A stretch of 64,000 nt of DNA from Pictodentalium vernedei (GCA_031216915.1 CM062289.1:446300910-446364909); one strand, 5' to 3'. Shown: positions 22,561 through 33,850, counted from the first letter of the stretch. A program made the numbers and translations. The notes: generated from the sequence alone by a model not told the origin.

Positions 22561-22748
22561 AGAATGATTAATGGCGCCAATTTCGGAACGTCCTTGACAC
22601 TGCGCATGCGCAGTAGAGGCGAAGTGTGGAGGGCCTTTCAGGACATGTTTTCTTTGGTTTTAGATGCAAATTTTGGGGATTGGGGGGCAAAATTTGTGTT
22701 TGGCCCTATATTTTAAGAGTTAGCACCAGCTATATCTAGGTCATTGGT
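22561..22748. repeat. DIRS-c right inverted terminal repeat (188 bp)
   Basis: Mirror of 15928-16115. Confidence 0.9.
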
Positions 22749-23427
22749 AAGTATAAAAAATATAGAAATTACTACAAATTTTTTAACATTTTAAATATAA
22801 TTTTTTCAAATTTTTCAAAAAATTTCAACAAAACCATATGTGACCCCTTTATTGGAACGAGATTGTTCCATAGAGGGGTCACAAGATATGTGTTTGTTGA
22901 AATTTTTGGAAAAATAGTATTTTTTCAGCTTCAGAATTTGCATATTACACAGGCTGATGTGGCCAATTTGTTGGGTAAAGGGTTAAAGGCCTTGAAAAGA
23001 TATATTTTAAGCTTATTGTTTGGCTTATTTTGGTCAGATGTACACTTTAGGTTGTGGTGAATACATGATTTTTTCATCCACTGAAATAATCTGGAGAGCT
23101 TCCCAAGGAACAGTGACAGTGTCTGGTGCATTTACTATTAGCTTGGAATGCTGATAGAACTGACAGCTGGTATGAATGCAAACATCAGAGATGAGTAAAT
23201 TCAATTCACACAAAGGTCCTGGAAAAGTGTTCAAAACTTTCCTCAAAAAGACCTTGATAGTTATTGTTTTTCTCCAGGGTACGCACACTAGTCTAGGACC
23301 CTGGAAATTTCATGGATTTTCAATGTCATGTTTCCAGGCCTGGAAAAGTTATTATGGCTCCATCAAGTAGATCTTCTGTTTCTGCGGCCATTTTTTGTAA
23401 AATTGCATGCAGGCAGGTGGTTTTTGG

Positions 23428-23664
23428 CTCACTGAAGGGAGCTTAACTTATCACTTGCCATACGTCATGAACTTTACATTATTGACTTCTCCTCACAAAC
23501 TACTGGACCAAATTGAACCAAATTTGGTGTGCATGTTCCTTATCATATGTCAATTCAAATTTGTTCCAATAAACTTGCCGCACCCGCAGGGGGCACCACA
23601 AGGGGCATAACTCTTGATAGCACCCATAACCATCAATTAGAATCTTTTGATATTTGTAGCATCT

Positions 23665-23703
<39 letters not shown>

Positions 23704-25062
23704 GGGGGGGAGGGTCAGATTCAAGCTTGTTCAAATCGAGTCCCTGGGTTAATAATTGGGCTCCCTGTGGGATCCCAAATTTTAACTTGGTGAAATATGA
23801 GGAAATTTCTTTAAAAATCTTTTTCGGATCCACCAGTCATAATCCTTTCATATTTGGTATACAACACCTCTGGGGGGGGGGGGGGGGGGAGGCAGATTCA
23901 TGTTAGTTCAAATCGGGTCCCTGAGTTAATATTTGTGCTCTCTATTGGAGCCCAAAGTTTAACTTGGTGCAATTTGAGGAAATTTCTTTAAAAATCTTCT
24001 CCAGAACCATCAATCTTCTTCTTCAGATTCACCAGTCAGAATCCTTTCATACTTGGTATACAACATCGCGAGGTGGGTCAGTTCCAGGTTTGTTCAAATC
24101 GGTTACCTGGGTAAATATTTGGGCTCCCTATAGGAGCCTGAATATCAACTTAGTGCAGTATGAGGAATGGTTTTAAAAATCTTCTTCTTCAGACCCTGTA
24201 GTCAGAATGCTTTCATATTTGGTATACATTTCTAGGAGGGTCAGATTCAAGTTTGTTCAAACCTAGTCCTTGGGTTCATCTGATATTTGGTATACAACAT
24301 CCCTAGAGGGGTCAGATTCAAGTTTGATTAAATCGGATCCCTGGGTTGATATATGGGCTGCCTATTGGAGCCCGAATTTTAACACAGTGCAATATGAGGA
24401 AATTTCTTTAAAAATCTTCTTCTTCAGATCCACCAGTCAGTATCCTTTCATAGTTGGTATACAATATTTCTATGATGGTCAGATTCCAATTTGTTCAAAT
24501 CGAGGCCCTGGGTTATTAATTTGGGCTACCCATGGGAGTCTGAATTTTAACTTAGTGCAATATGAGGGAATTTCTTTAAAATCTTCTTCAGATTCACTGA
24601 TCAGAATCCTTTCATATTTGGTATACAAAATCTCTAGGTGGATCAGAATCAAGTTTGTTCAAATCGGGTCCCTGGATGAATATTTTGGCTCCCCATTTGA
24701 GCCCAAAGTTTAACTTAGTGCAATGTGAGTACATTTCTTTAAAAGCCTTCTTCAGATCCACCAGTCAGAATTCTTTCATGTTAGGTATATAACATCTCAA
24801 GGGGGATCAGATTCAAGTCTGTTCAATTTGAGTCCCTGGCTTAATATTTGGGCTTTCTATGGGCGGGGTTGGGATGAGGGGGCAGAGGGAAGCATGTTAG
24901 GTTTAGGTTTGTTCAAATTCTTTCCTTAGTGTTTCTCCATAAAATCTGCCTTTCATGACTTCATTCCTTTGTAGTGTTGATGAACCATGTCTAACCCAAA
25001 TACTTCTTTGAACCTCTTTGGCAGGTGAGCGATTAAGGCCCCTTGGGACCTCTTGTTTATTT
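23428..25062. mobile_element. Array-type non-autonomous element L1 (about 1.63 kb)
   Basis: It starts GGCTCACTGAAGGGAGCTTA and ends GGTGAGCGATTAAGGCC then CCTCTTGTTT. The interior is a diverged tandem array of about 175 bp units (23635-24860) with TTGGTATACAACATC, TTCAAATCGGGTCCCTGGG and TTCAGATCCACCAGTCAG. The F copy that it interrupts defines the ends. It resembles pearl/Helentron-like repeats of bivalves; no protein is encoded. Confidence 0.7.
23666..23702. repeat. Homopolymer G run (37 G)
   Basis: Longest G run in the window, inside the L1 array. A strong candidate for a G-quadruplex or an assembly/polymerase slippage artefact. Confidence 0.9.
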
Positions 25063-25790
25063 TTTGTTTTTGTAATTATTTCATTGCCATCAAAAGTTCA
25101 TATTCTTGGTTTGTTTTTTGTTTTAGGCCTCATAATCTACAGGATCGCATGGTTAGTTGAATATTCCATCCATTGAGTGCAATAAGTCTTTGTAGTGCTT
25201 TAGCATTGCAAAGCCTTGTTGCACTCAAGGGACAAATTTATCTGTTTTGTTAACTTGGGTAAAATTTTTTGTTTTTTTAAGTTTGTATTGGTTATAAAAA
25301 GAGAGCATGCGGCAACCAAAAGGACCATGCGGGAGGGCCCGAGAAACAGATTTTTAACTTTTCAGGTCGAAAAGTTATTTTATGTGCTTGCCACTTAAGA
25401 ATACGCTTTCAGTAGAAAACTTACTCAATGTTGCAAGCACATAAAATTCCTTTCTTATAAATCTTTCTTGTTTATTTGGTTATTAACTTTTAAAAGCTGT
25501 ATGCACAAAATTACCACAATGCTCATATTTTATCTCAAATGGCTGTTCATTTCCAAACTGTGCAATATGTGTGTGTTAACATAGTCATTTTGGAATACAA
25601 TATTGGGGATCTTATTTAACGATGCCAGGCCATTCTTTCAAAGTGTGTCAGGGATTTCCAGTTCTCAGTTCGAAAGTCTAGGAAAAAGTCTCAACTTTTT
25701 GGGAATAGTTTTGAAATTTTTTCTGAAGACAAGTCTGCTAACCCTGTTCTCGCAGTCATGTATGAACCCTGACTTCGTTTGTCATTTTAG

Positions 25791-25946
25791 CTGCAGCAGA
25801 TCAAGCCTTTCTTACAGTTAACACTGGCGAGACTACAGCACAGATCACTTCAAATGTTGTCAATCAGTTGATGAAAACAGCAGAAGCTCAAACTCTCATT
25901 CATAGTGCTACTGGTCAAATACCAGGAAAAATATCTATATCTGCAG
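25791..25946 (+). CDS. Host gene, exon 2 visible (156 nt)
   Basis: Acceptor GTCATTTTAG, donor CTGCAG|GTGAGC; both are strong consensus sites. The exon is phase 1 to phase 1 and has 51 full codons. The protein reads AADQAFLTVNTGETTAQITS and NVVNQLMKTAEAQTLIHSA, a Thr/Gln-rich region of mixed polarity without membrane segments or recognisable motifs. Its phase joins 12859-12939 upstream and 39529-39693 downstream. Introns on either side hold DIRS-c and DIRS-b respectively. Confidence 0.8.
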
Positions 25947-26254
25947 GTGAGCAATAGAATTTTATTAGGCCAAATAAAAAAATTGAATTGATTCTCAGGC
26001 AATTTTTTTTTCAAATCAGTGAGAGAGGGAGGATTTTATTTATTTTTTTTTTTTAAATTTTTTTTTTTTTTGTGTAAAGGGTTGAGTATACTCAGTAAAT
26101 CTTTTTGCTATCCTTCCACTTGAAAAAAAGAAAAGGTTGTATTTTAGTGTAATTATAGTATACCTTTTATAACTAACTGCTGTAACAACAGCTGAAAGGA
26201 TTTGTATTTTATTGTTCTTTTCAATGGTATAGATCTGTCAAACATCATGATCCA

Positions 26255-26425
26255 TTAGAAAAGGCCCCAGTAACCAATGCTTGGGGTAGGAGTCCTTTAA
26301 AATGGGAAACATGGCACTAAATGATTGGTTAAACTTGAGTTTATATCGGTGTTGCGGCCATTATTAGCCATTGTGCAGAAATATTTGACCTTAAACACCA
26401 GCAAATAAATAAATAATTAAATCAT
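26255..26425 (+). repeat. SINE-like repeat K, 3' part
   Basis: It contains CCAATGCTTGGGG, TAAACTTGA, TTAGCCATTGTGCA, TTGACCTTAAACACCA and an AAATAAATAAAT tail, all in the order seen in other K copies (41283, 53398, 55715, 56630). The 5' part is missing. Confidence 0.65.
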
Positions 26426-27141
26426 GATCCAGTATATCAGAATTTGCCTTGTTATAGTTTATGGGAGAGTGCCTCAATTTAATGCAAACACAGCTAAATA
26501 ATTATATGTCGAGAAATGTGACAATATGCCCATTCCAAGTTTTCACAAATTCTTGAAAAAAACATGGCATGATAAAAATGTCTAATGAGGAGGTTCAAAT
26601 CCAACGAGGGAGGGCCTGAGAATCAAAACATTAATTTTTTTTAGCCTTATATGCTTCTGCTAAAAAAATAAGGAAATAATGACAATGTAGATGCTGTATT
26701 TTCTGTCTTGACTTACACAATACATACAGTTATTGAAGTACAAATACTATCAAAGAACACAAAATAAATTCACAAAACTGTTATGAAAGTAGAGAGGTTA
26801 ACTATTCCATGGTGAAAAATTGTTGTTATTGTTAGCTCACCTGAGCGAAGCTCAAAGGGAGCTTTACTAATCACTTTCTGTCCGTCGTCCGTCGTCGTCC
26901 GTCCGGCGTTAACTTTACATTATCGACTTCTCCTCCTAAACCACTAGCCCAATTTTATTCAAATGTTGGCTAAATGTTTGTTACCTAATGCCAATTCAGA
27001 TTTGTTCAAATGAAGTTGCCCCTCCTCCTGGGTGGTCCCACGCCCCCAAGGAGCACCAAAATCTTTGTAAATCTACTTCTCATGAACCAGCAGTAGCAGA
27101 GACTTGATATATTTTCCAAAATTTCTATATTTTTATACTGT

Positions 27142-27331
27142 ACCAATGACCCAGACTTAGCTGGTGCTAACTCTAACAAAACCAGGGCCAAACACAAATT
27201 TTGCCCCCCCAATCCCCAAAATTTGCATCCAAAACAAAAAGAAATCATGTCCTAAAGGACCTCCATACTACGCCTCTACTGCGCATGCGCAGTGACGCAG
27301 ACGTCCCGAAATTGGCGCCAACTATCATTCT
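27142..27331. repeat. DIRS-b left inverted terminal repeat (190 bp)
   Basis: Mirror of 34014-34202, apart from one extra C in a C run. Copy-specific variant TACTACGCCTCTACTG is shared by both ends. Confidence 0.92.
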
Positions 27332-28216
27332 CTGTTTGGCCCTTCATCAGTCAACATCTCACTGATCTTTGTGCTTGTAAATCTCAGTTTAAAGGATGCC
27401 AGACACGTAATTTTTGGAGAAAATGTGATTCTAAGGAGGATAGAAGGAGGAGAGGAAAAAGAAGTGACAAAAAATAATCAGGGCTGTACTTAAAATTTTT
27501 TGATGAAATTATGTTACGTTGCCTATTTTCGAGGCATGGGCCTCTTGTTGTCATTCTTGCTAATTGTTGCACTGCTTATTCAGTGTTTCCTCTCCCCTAG
27601 CCTTCTAAAGTCCCCCCTTGCAATTCTCCCATGCTTTTGGCATATTTTTGAGAAATTTCATTTCTAAAATTTCCTGGGAGAGTTGCTTGGTTACAGAATG
27701 TTTTCTGTTATTTTCCCCATAGTTACGTTTTCACCCATGGGTGTATAACGTTTGTGTTCTGCATCTTCCATCTGATGTTCTACAGATTCTCCCCTGGGAG
27801 TCTCTGTTTTGCATCAGATAGAGTGTAATTGATGACTGATTCCGGGCCAGTTTTTTCAGTGCCTGGAGTCATGTTTTCTGGTGTTTTTACACTGTTTGTT
27901 TTCATTGGCAACAGCCTTTTTTGAGGGGGGCTGTTTGCCTTTGCTGTAGTTTATCTCACTATAAGATACATTTATATTATCCGAAAGTGTCTCATTAATT
28001 ATTTAATATAAATTTAAAATTTTTGACCACACTTTGCCATCGGATCCATCGGGGCTCAACGTTACTTTTCAGCAACTTGGGCTTCGCTGAAAAAATATTT
28101 TTTCAAAATTATTTTGTTTTGCAATTGTTTTTTCATTTATTAATGGATCATGTTATTATGTATCTTTGTGTCAGGGGTTTTTGCGAGTAACTAGGACTTA
28201 TTGTTGTTCTTTCACA

Positions 28217-30304
28217 ATGAAGGGACGTTGTTCAAATTGTAATAGGAAGAAATCTTCCTCTGACTTTCATGATCATTGTATTAATTGTAGTCAGTGTTCT
28301 CGCATTAATCCCTGTCCTATATGTGAACATTGGGATGAGAAACATTGGAAACGTGTGTCACGATATGTTGTTTCTGGAGAAAGAGCGATTCCGGCTCTTT
28401 CTCCGCAAGGTCACTCTACTCTCTCAGTTTCTATTTCAGAGGAACCAGAACAGGGTGATGTTTCCATGTTATCTTCTTCAAGTGTGCGTCCGTCGTCACA
28501 AATGAATTCAGAGCTAGCGGCAAAAGTGCTCATGGAGATTAGACAAATGTCGTCCGCTAGCTCGCCCGGTGTAGCGTCCATTCACCGAATGGTTCGGCAG
28601 CCGGGTTCGTCCGATGTGGTCCAAGAGGAAATTTTGGGTGATGCGAGCACTATAAACATAATAGATGCACACCCAGTGACGGCGGATAGTAAGCGAGAAC
28701 GGAGGAAGCCTTTGAGTCCGGTTCCTAGCTCGTCCAGGTCCAGCCGGGCCGCGAGCGAGAGAGGCCCCTCTCTCGTACAACAACATCTGGGACCAGATGT
28801 TGTGGTACAAAATGTGTCTTTAGCAGAGCATACGTCCATCGCTTGGGACGCTCCGTTGTATAAGCAGTCCGCAGAGACTGTTAAGGCTTCCTCTTCGCGT
28901 CAGTGCACATGACCGCACCTTGGCTGCGTGACCGCCGATATATTACCAGCTTCGCCGATGAAGGATTCTTTGGCGACCAGGTCACACCATCCGGCAGCCA
29001 GGGATTCGAGACCGATGGACTCTGGACGTTCGCATAGGAAAAGTATGCGGGAGCCATCTGATGCGGAGCTGCCCTCGGCGAAGCAGCGAAAGACTGCGCC
29101 TCCGCAGGTCTCGACGCCGGACATTCTTGTGCAGATAGCACAGCTTATCGCAGTATCCCAGCAGCCGACAGAAACGGTGTCGGATCGAGAATTATCCGAC
29201 GGCGCTGGGTCGGTACGCTCCGCCGAAGCATCGGGGGCGGACGACCGGGAACATCATGAGGTCCGACCGGATGGTGAAAGGGATACGGATGACTTGGAGC
29301 TATCCCTTTCGGAACAACATAAAGCTGCCGTGGACTTCATCCGGCACTTTCTCCCTCAAGTTGTTCCGTCGGGCCAGACTGCTGCACTTCCGGACAAGAG
29401 AATTATAGCGTCATTGGACTCTGAATTTTTTGAGCGGTTCAGGGACATCGCTCCCGAGTTTCCGTCGCAGTCCAATAATGTTGCAAGAACATTTGAATTA
29501 TTGAACGACGCTATATTTAAACTTGCTTCCAGGACGGGGAAAGCAGGTTTCTTGTCCGCTAATACTCTCAACCTGCCTTTCATTAATGCAAGGAATAAAT
29601 TCGATACGGCAGGACAGGGTATACCGAGAGTTCCTCTGCGTATGGACTTAGAGCTATCATTACCGTCGTCAGCTTCTATTCCAACCGCGGTGTTGGAAAC
29701 AGCTATTGCGTCTAACATAGCCAATTTAGATGCCTTATCTTACGCAGATCACCTTACTAAGGCGTTATCACTGCGCCTTCAGGGGAAAGAGTTTCAGGAT
29801 ATACAATCCTCTTTAAGACTTCTTTCAAGGGCAGTAGCTTATTCCACGTGTAACTCCGCCCTTTCAGTGGCAAATCTGGAGTTGGTTAGACGTGACGCAG
29901 CCCTAGCTACATCCACACTAGTGGATTCTAAGGTGAAGAACTCTCTTAGAGTCGCTTCGGTCTCAGGAGAACTTCTCTTTGACGGCAAGCTTTCCGCTAT
30001 TTATGATAAAATTAAAAAGAAAGCTAATGATTCTCTGTTGTTCAGATCGGCTCCTAAGAAGTCGGATACAGCAGACACGAATAAGACAGGCACTTCTGGG
30101 TCTATTGCGCCCAAGAGAGGTTCCTATAGAGGTTCCGGTGCGTCCTCTTGGTCTTATTCGAGAGACCGTCAGGATAGCGACTCTCGTTCGGGACGTCCTT
30201 CAGGCCGGGACAATCGGTCGGACGCCCCGAGGTCGACGAGGCGAGGTGCGGGTCGTGGAAGACGTGGTTTCTCCTACCGCAGGCCTCGCAGGTCCAGGAG
30301 GTGA
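28217..30304 (+). pseudogene. DIRS-b ORF1 (gag-like), with one in-frame stop
   Basis: Start ATG at 28217 gives the same cysteine-rich N-terminus as DIRS-a (C-x2-C, C-x2-C-x2-C, C-x2-C-x-H). A TGA at 28910-28912 corresponds to a CGA arginine codon in DIRS-a (a C to T transition). After it the frame is open to 30304, including the Arg/Gly-rich basic tail. It lacks five acidic codons found in DIRS-a near 7499-7513. A product initiated downstream (for example from ATGs after 28928) would lack the zinc-binding module. Gag is thought to package DIRS RNA; that role is inferred from family position. Confidence 0.86.
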
Positions 30305-32294
30305 TGGCTTAAACCTCTATCGCGTTCCGGTTGGCGGAAGGTTGTCGAGCTTTTCACAAGAGTGGGCGTCGATTACGGACGACCCTTGTGTGAGAGGAGT
30401 GACTTCGGAAGGTCTAAAGATATCCTTCAAACGAAAGCCTCCATTAACTCGAAGTCCAAAGTGGACTCATCTTCCGTCAAATCCACAGAAAAGAGACGCT
30501 CTGTTATCAGAGGTGCAGTCTCTTTTAATGAAGAACGCGGTAGAGGTCGTAGAAAACCAGGAATCTCCGGGATTCTACAGCCATCTGTTTCTGGTTCCGA
30601 AACCAGACGGCTCGTTCCGTCCAGTCATAGATTTGAGCTGGATAAACAAGCTGATCGTCGCTCCGAAGTTTTATATGGAGACGATTCGATCGGTCAGAGC
30701 GAGTATTCGGGTGAACGATTATGCAACGAGCATAGATCTCAAAGATGCGTACTTTCACGTCATGGTACATCCGACATTCCGAAAGTATCTATGCTTCGCA
30801 GTCCTAGGAGTGGTGTATCAATTCCGGGCGATGTGCTTCGGATTGAATCTAGCACCCTGGGCTTTCACTCGGGTAATGAACTCGGTAATGATCTACTTCC
30901 GAGCTCATTCGTCTGCGGTAACGTCGGCCTACCTGGACGACATTCTTCAGAGGTACGGCAACGAGTTAATGCTTCAGAACGATGTTCAGAATCTTCTTCT
31001 ATTGCTCCGACGTCTCGGTTTTATAGTAAACGAGGAGAAGTCGGATCTGGTGCCGTCCAAGTCATTCACTCATCTAGGAATGAGCTTCGAGACGCACAAC
31101 AATCTCGTTCGTCTGCCGTTAACCAGAGCGAAATTAGTCAGTTGTTACGCTCGCTATTGTCTGCACGCAGACAAAGTCACGGCGAGAGAATTTATGAGAC
31201 TGATAGGTCTGTGCGGAGCCGCCGCGGATCTCATTCCGATGGGGCGGTTACGCACACGTCCTCTTCAAATTTTCCTGACTCAGAATTGGAGTGTGAAAAT
31301 TCATTCGCTCGATGTAGACGTTCTCTTGTCAGATCAAGTGAAACAAGAGATTCAGACTTGGGCAAACATTCAGTGGTTAACTCAAGGAGTTCCGCTGCAG
31401 TTGCCGGATCCGAGTTTTACCGTTATGATGGATGCCAGTCAAACAGGTTGGGGTGCATCATTAATCCCAACAGATTCGAGATGCCAGGGTCTTTGGGATC
31501 CGCAATTCCTGTGCAAGCACATAAACATCAAGGAAATGATGTCAATTTGGCTTGCGTTACGTCACTGGATGGACATTATTCACGATGCTCATGTCCAAAT
31601 CCTATCCGACAATACGACAGTAGTGGCGTATATACGGAATCAGGGAGGCACTCATTCAGTTCCGTTGTTCAATCTAACGGAAAGAATCCTTCTGTTTGCG
31701 TTAGAACATCACGTTCTTCTTTCGGTACGTCACATACCGGGTCATCTGAATGTGCTAGCAGACTCCCTTTCACGAAAGGGTCGCTTGTTGCCGTCGGAGT
31801 GGACTCTCAACAAACAAGTATTCAATCAGATTTGCTACCAATGGGAACGGCCAATGATAGACTTATTTGCGACACATCTCAACAATCAGTTGCAGACGTA
31901 TGTGTCTCCGTGTCCGGATCCAAGAGCATTTGCAGTAGACGCTCTGTCGATCCCTTGGGACGGAATGATAGGATATGCGTATCCTCCTGCGCCGTTAATT
32001 CAACAAGTATTGCTAAAGATAAAACAATCTCAATGCAAGATTTTGTTGGTAGCATCTCTGTCGCCACAGAGACCGTGGATAAATCTACTCACGTGTCTGT
32101 TGTGGGACCTACCGCGGAAGCTTCCTCCACAGGAGGATCTTCTTTCGCAGGGGAAATCGCGCCAACTCCATCACAACCTGCAAGGTCTCAACCTTCACGT
32201 TTTTCCGTTGTGCGGTCCTTCTTGCATGGCAAGCACTTTACAGGACGAGCAGTGGACGCGATTTCTAACTGTAGGAGGACCTCCTCTTCGCTAA
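30003..32294 (+). CDS. DIRS-b ORF2: reverse transcriptase, RNase H and methyltransferase-like protein
   Basis: Intact frame of 763 residues from the first in-frame ATG (30003); the real start is unproven. Domain order equals DIRS-a: a basic N-terminus, RT with the FLVPKPDGSFRPVIDLS block and YLDD at residues 310-313, RNase H with ASQTGWG, KEMMSIWLAL, SDNTTVVAY and LADSLSR, and a C-terminal Dam-like methyltransferase region with DLFATHLNNQ and SPQRPW. One difference from DIRS-a is MMDASQ for MTDASQ, leaving the catalytic Asp intact. The protein would copy element RNA into DNA and remove the RNA strand. Confidence 0.94.
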   Translation: MIKLKRKLMILCCSDRLLRSRIQQTRIRQALLGLLRPREVPIEVPVRPLGLIRETVRIATLVRDVLQAGTIGRTPRGRRGEVRVVEDVVSPTAGLAGPGGDGLNLYRVPVGGRLSSFSQEWASITDDPCVRGVTSEGLKISFKRKPPLTRSPKWTHLPSNPQKRDALLSEVQSLLMKNAVEVVENQESPGFYSHLFLVPKPDGSFRPVIDLSWINKLIVAPKFYMETIRSVRASIRVNDYATSIDLKDAYFHVMVHPTFRKYLCFAVLGVVYQFRAMCFGLNLAPWAFTRVMNSVMIYFRAHSSAVTSAYLDDILQRYGNELMLQNDVQNLLLLLRRLGFIVNEEKSDLVPSKSFTHLGMSFETHNNLVRLPLTRAKLVSCYARYCLHADKVTAREFMRLIGLCGAAADLIPMGRLRTRPLQIFLTQNWSVKIHSLDVDVLLSDQVKQEIQTWANIQWLTQGVPLQLPDPSFTVMMDASQTGWGASLIPTDSRCQGLWDPQFLCKHINIKEMMSIWLALRHWMDIIHDAHVQILSDNTTVVAYIRNQGGTHSVPLFNLTERILLFALEHHVLLSVRHIPGHLNVLADSLSRKGRLLPSEWTLNKQVFNQICYQWERPMIDLFATHLNNQLQTYVSPCPDPRAFAVDALSIPWDGMIGYAYPPAPLIQQVLLKIKQSQCKILLVASLSPQRPWINLLTCLLWDLPRKLPPQEDLLSQGKSRQLHHNLQGLNLHVFPLCGPSCMASTLQDEQWTRFLTVGGPPLR

Positions 32295-33250
32295 ACTATG
32301 CGGCTAAGTGGAAGGTTTTTCGTCGTTGGTGTAGGGATCATTCTGTAGATATATTCGATCCCTCTATACCAGACATTGCAAACTTTCTAGTATACTTGTT
32401 TGACGAAATCAAACTGCAGCCTGTTACTATAAAGTGCTATAGATCTATGTTATCTGATACCTATGCACATCATGATAGTTTACAAATTGGATCTAATGTC
32501 TCTTTATCGAAGTTGGTTAGAAACTTTTCGATAAATAGACCCAGAACTCTTAGATTAATTCCTAAGTGGAATTTAGCTTGGGTTCTCCTTAAATTGAAGG
32601 AAAAGCCATTTGAACCTCTTGGGACAGTAGATTTCAAATTCTTATCTTATAAGACAGCTTTTCTCTTAGCTTTCTCTTCTGCTAGAAGAGTCAGTGAGCT
32701 TCATGCACTATCGGTGGATGATTCTCATTATCGTAGTGTTGGGAACACTATCACCTTCACTACTAATGTGGGTTTTTTAGCTAAGAATCAGGCTCCTAAT
32801 AAATATCCGGAACCTATTGTTATTAAGGCTCTTCCGTCTTCAGACGGGCGTAGGCCTTTACTCTGTCCTGTTAGAGCACTACGTATCTATAAACAGAGAT
32901 CTCAGTTTATCAGAAAGGGACGGAAACGTTTCTTTCTGTCTTTGATGCCTAATAGAAAGGACATTTCAGTCCATTCTATTGCTAGATGGATTCAGTTAAC
33001 TATCCGTACTGCTTATGAAGATTTATCTTCTTCTCAGCAGTCTGTGCTTAAGATTTCTGCTCATGAAGTAAGAGCTCTTTCTACTTCCTGGGCTTATGCT
33101 AATAGTGTTGCTATTACAGATTTAATGAAGGCTGCTTATTGGTCTCAGCCATCCACATTTACGAATTTTTATCTCAGAAATATTGAGTCCATTTCTGGAG
33201 ACCTGCATTGTTTAGGTCCGTTATCTGTTGCTCAGAATGTCGTCCACTAA
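32033..33250 (+). CDS. DIRS-b ORF3: tyrosine recombinase, intact
   Basis: The frame is open from 30362 to 33250, but the first 550 codons are a Ser/Arg-rich shadow of ORF2. The ATG at 32033 gives 405 residues, a normal size for a DIRS recombinase, overlapping ORF2 by 262 bases. The N-terminal SAM-like core-binding domain is about residues 60-180 (NYAAKWKVFRRW, SMLSDTYAHH). The catalytic domain has Arg219 in RRVSELHAL, His344 and Arg347 in HEVRALSTSWA, and nucleophile Tyr380 in NFYLRNI. It should integrate the circular DNA by strand exchange at a very short core. Confidence 0.94.
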   Translation: MQDFVGSISVATETVDKSTHVSVVGPTAEASSTGGSSFAGEIAPTPSQPARSQPSRFSVVRSFLHGKHFTGRAVDAISNCRRTSSSLNYAAKWKVFRRWCRDHSVDIFDPSIPDIANFLVYLFDEIKLQPVTIKCYRSMLSDTYAHHDSLQIGSNVSLSKLVRNFSINRPRTLRLIPKWNLAWVLLKLKEKPFEPLGTVDFKFLSYKTAFLLAFSSARRVSELHALSVDDSHYRSVGNTITFTTNVGFLAKNQAPNKYPEPIVIKALPSSDGRRPLLCPVRALRIYKQRSQFIRKGRKRFFLSLMPNRKDISVHSIARWIQLTIRTAYEDLSSSQQSVLKISAHEVRALSTSWAYANSVAITDLMKAAYWSQPSTFTNFYLRNIESISGDLHCLGPLSVAQNVVH

Positions 33251-33850
33251 ACAGTTGCAACTATAGTTATGCAGGCTTTCTGTTCCGGCAGTGACTCCGT
33301 CTGGCTGCCCTCTTCGCTCTGGGCTATTTGACCCAGGGCAAGGGGAAGGGGGGGGGGGGGCGGGTGTTCCCTTAGGTCACCTGCTTTATAGTGAAAAGCA
33401 AGGGAATGCCTCCTCCAAGTCAGTATTTCTGAGTCGCTTCCGGGATGGTTTTAAAGTGTAATATTAATGTTTAAATTCATTCATGTCTTATTTTTAAAGT
33501 GTAGCTCGGTGTGAAGCATTTGTATATGTCAAGTGTCAAACGGGCTTTAATATACAATACTCGGACACTTTTAAATGACTATAAAGAGTCTCAATTCTCT
33601 GGACTACTTTATTTATTTGCTTGCTTTAAAAATAATTAGTATAAGGGTTATACTGGATGTTAATAGAGAACATGAATGTTATTGTGCTCAATTATTAAGG
33701 GTAGTGTATCTTTCTAATTTAATATTAAATAAGAAAGATACATGTAAAGCCTAATACTCCTTTTCTCCTTAAGGGGTTACCTCTTTACTATATAGTTGAG
33801 CTTATTGGATTTTCCTCTATGTCCTAGGCCCTCCAGCCTGTTTACTATTC
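33251..33850. other. DIRS-b 3' non-coding region
   Basis: Same content as DIRS-a 11118-11721: the CCCAGGGC stem, a G run near 33347-33360 (shorter than in DIRS-a) and AT-rich sequence. No ORF. Confidence 0.6.

Larger units (their letters stand above)
15915..22787 (+). mobile_element. DIRS-type retrotransposon, old deleted copy DIRS-c (about 6.87 kb)
   Basis: Same family as DIRS-a and DIRS-b but strongly diverged, with many stops. Terminal repeats are 15928-16115 and 22561-22748 (188 bp each) and the ICR is 22398-22485. Relative to DIRS-a it has a tandem duplication of about 1.08 kb in gag and a deletion of about 1.3 kb that removes the gag tail and the RT core. Its insertion into MITE A1 leaves ATT at both junctions: AGT-ATT-TTTATACTG at left and TTAAC-ATT-TTAAATAT at right, defining the ends. 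Confidence 0.9.
15876..22986. mobile_element. Family A TTAA MITE, copy A1, split by DIRS-c
   Basis: The left part (15876-15914) starts TTAACCCTTTACCCAATG. The right part (22788-22986) continues with TTTAAATATAATTTTTTC and ends TTGTTGGGTAAAGGGTTAA. Joining them gives the same order as uninterrupted copies at 38992 and 44018. The centre is a hairpin around 22830-22890, degraded in the middle. Confidence 0.88.
23366..25349 (-). mobile_element. Family F MITE, inverted copy split by element L1
   Basis: The left part, GTAGATCTTCTGTTTCTGCG onward (23366-23427), is the reversed right end of family F. The rest (25063-25349), with CATCAAAAGTTCAT, TTAGGCCTCATAATCTACAG, the central hairpin near 25170-25230 and GGGCCCGAGAAACAG, is the reversed remainder. 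Element L1 sits between them. Confidence 0.75.

Noticed and set aside
23529-23906. 125-codon frame with a poly-Gly stretch
   Set aside because: The glycines come from a 37 G run in a non-coding array.
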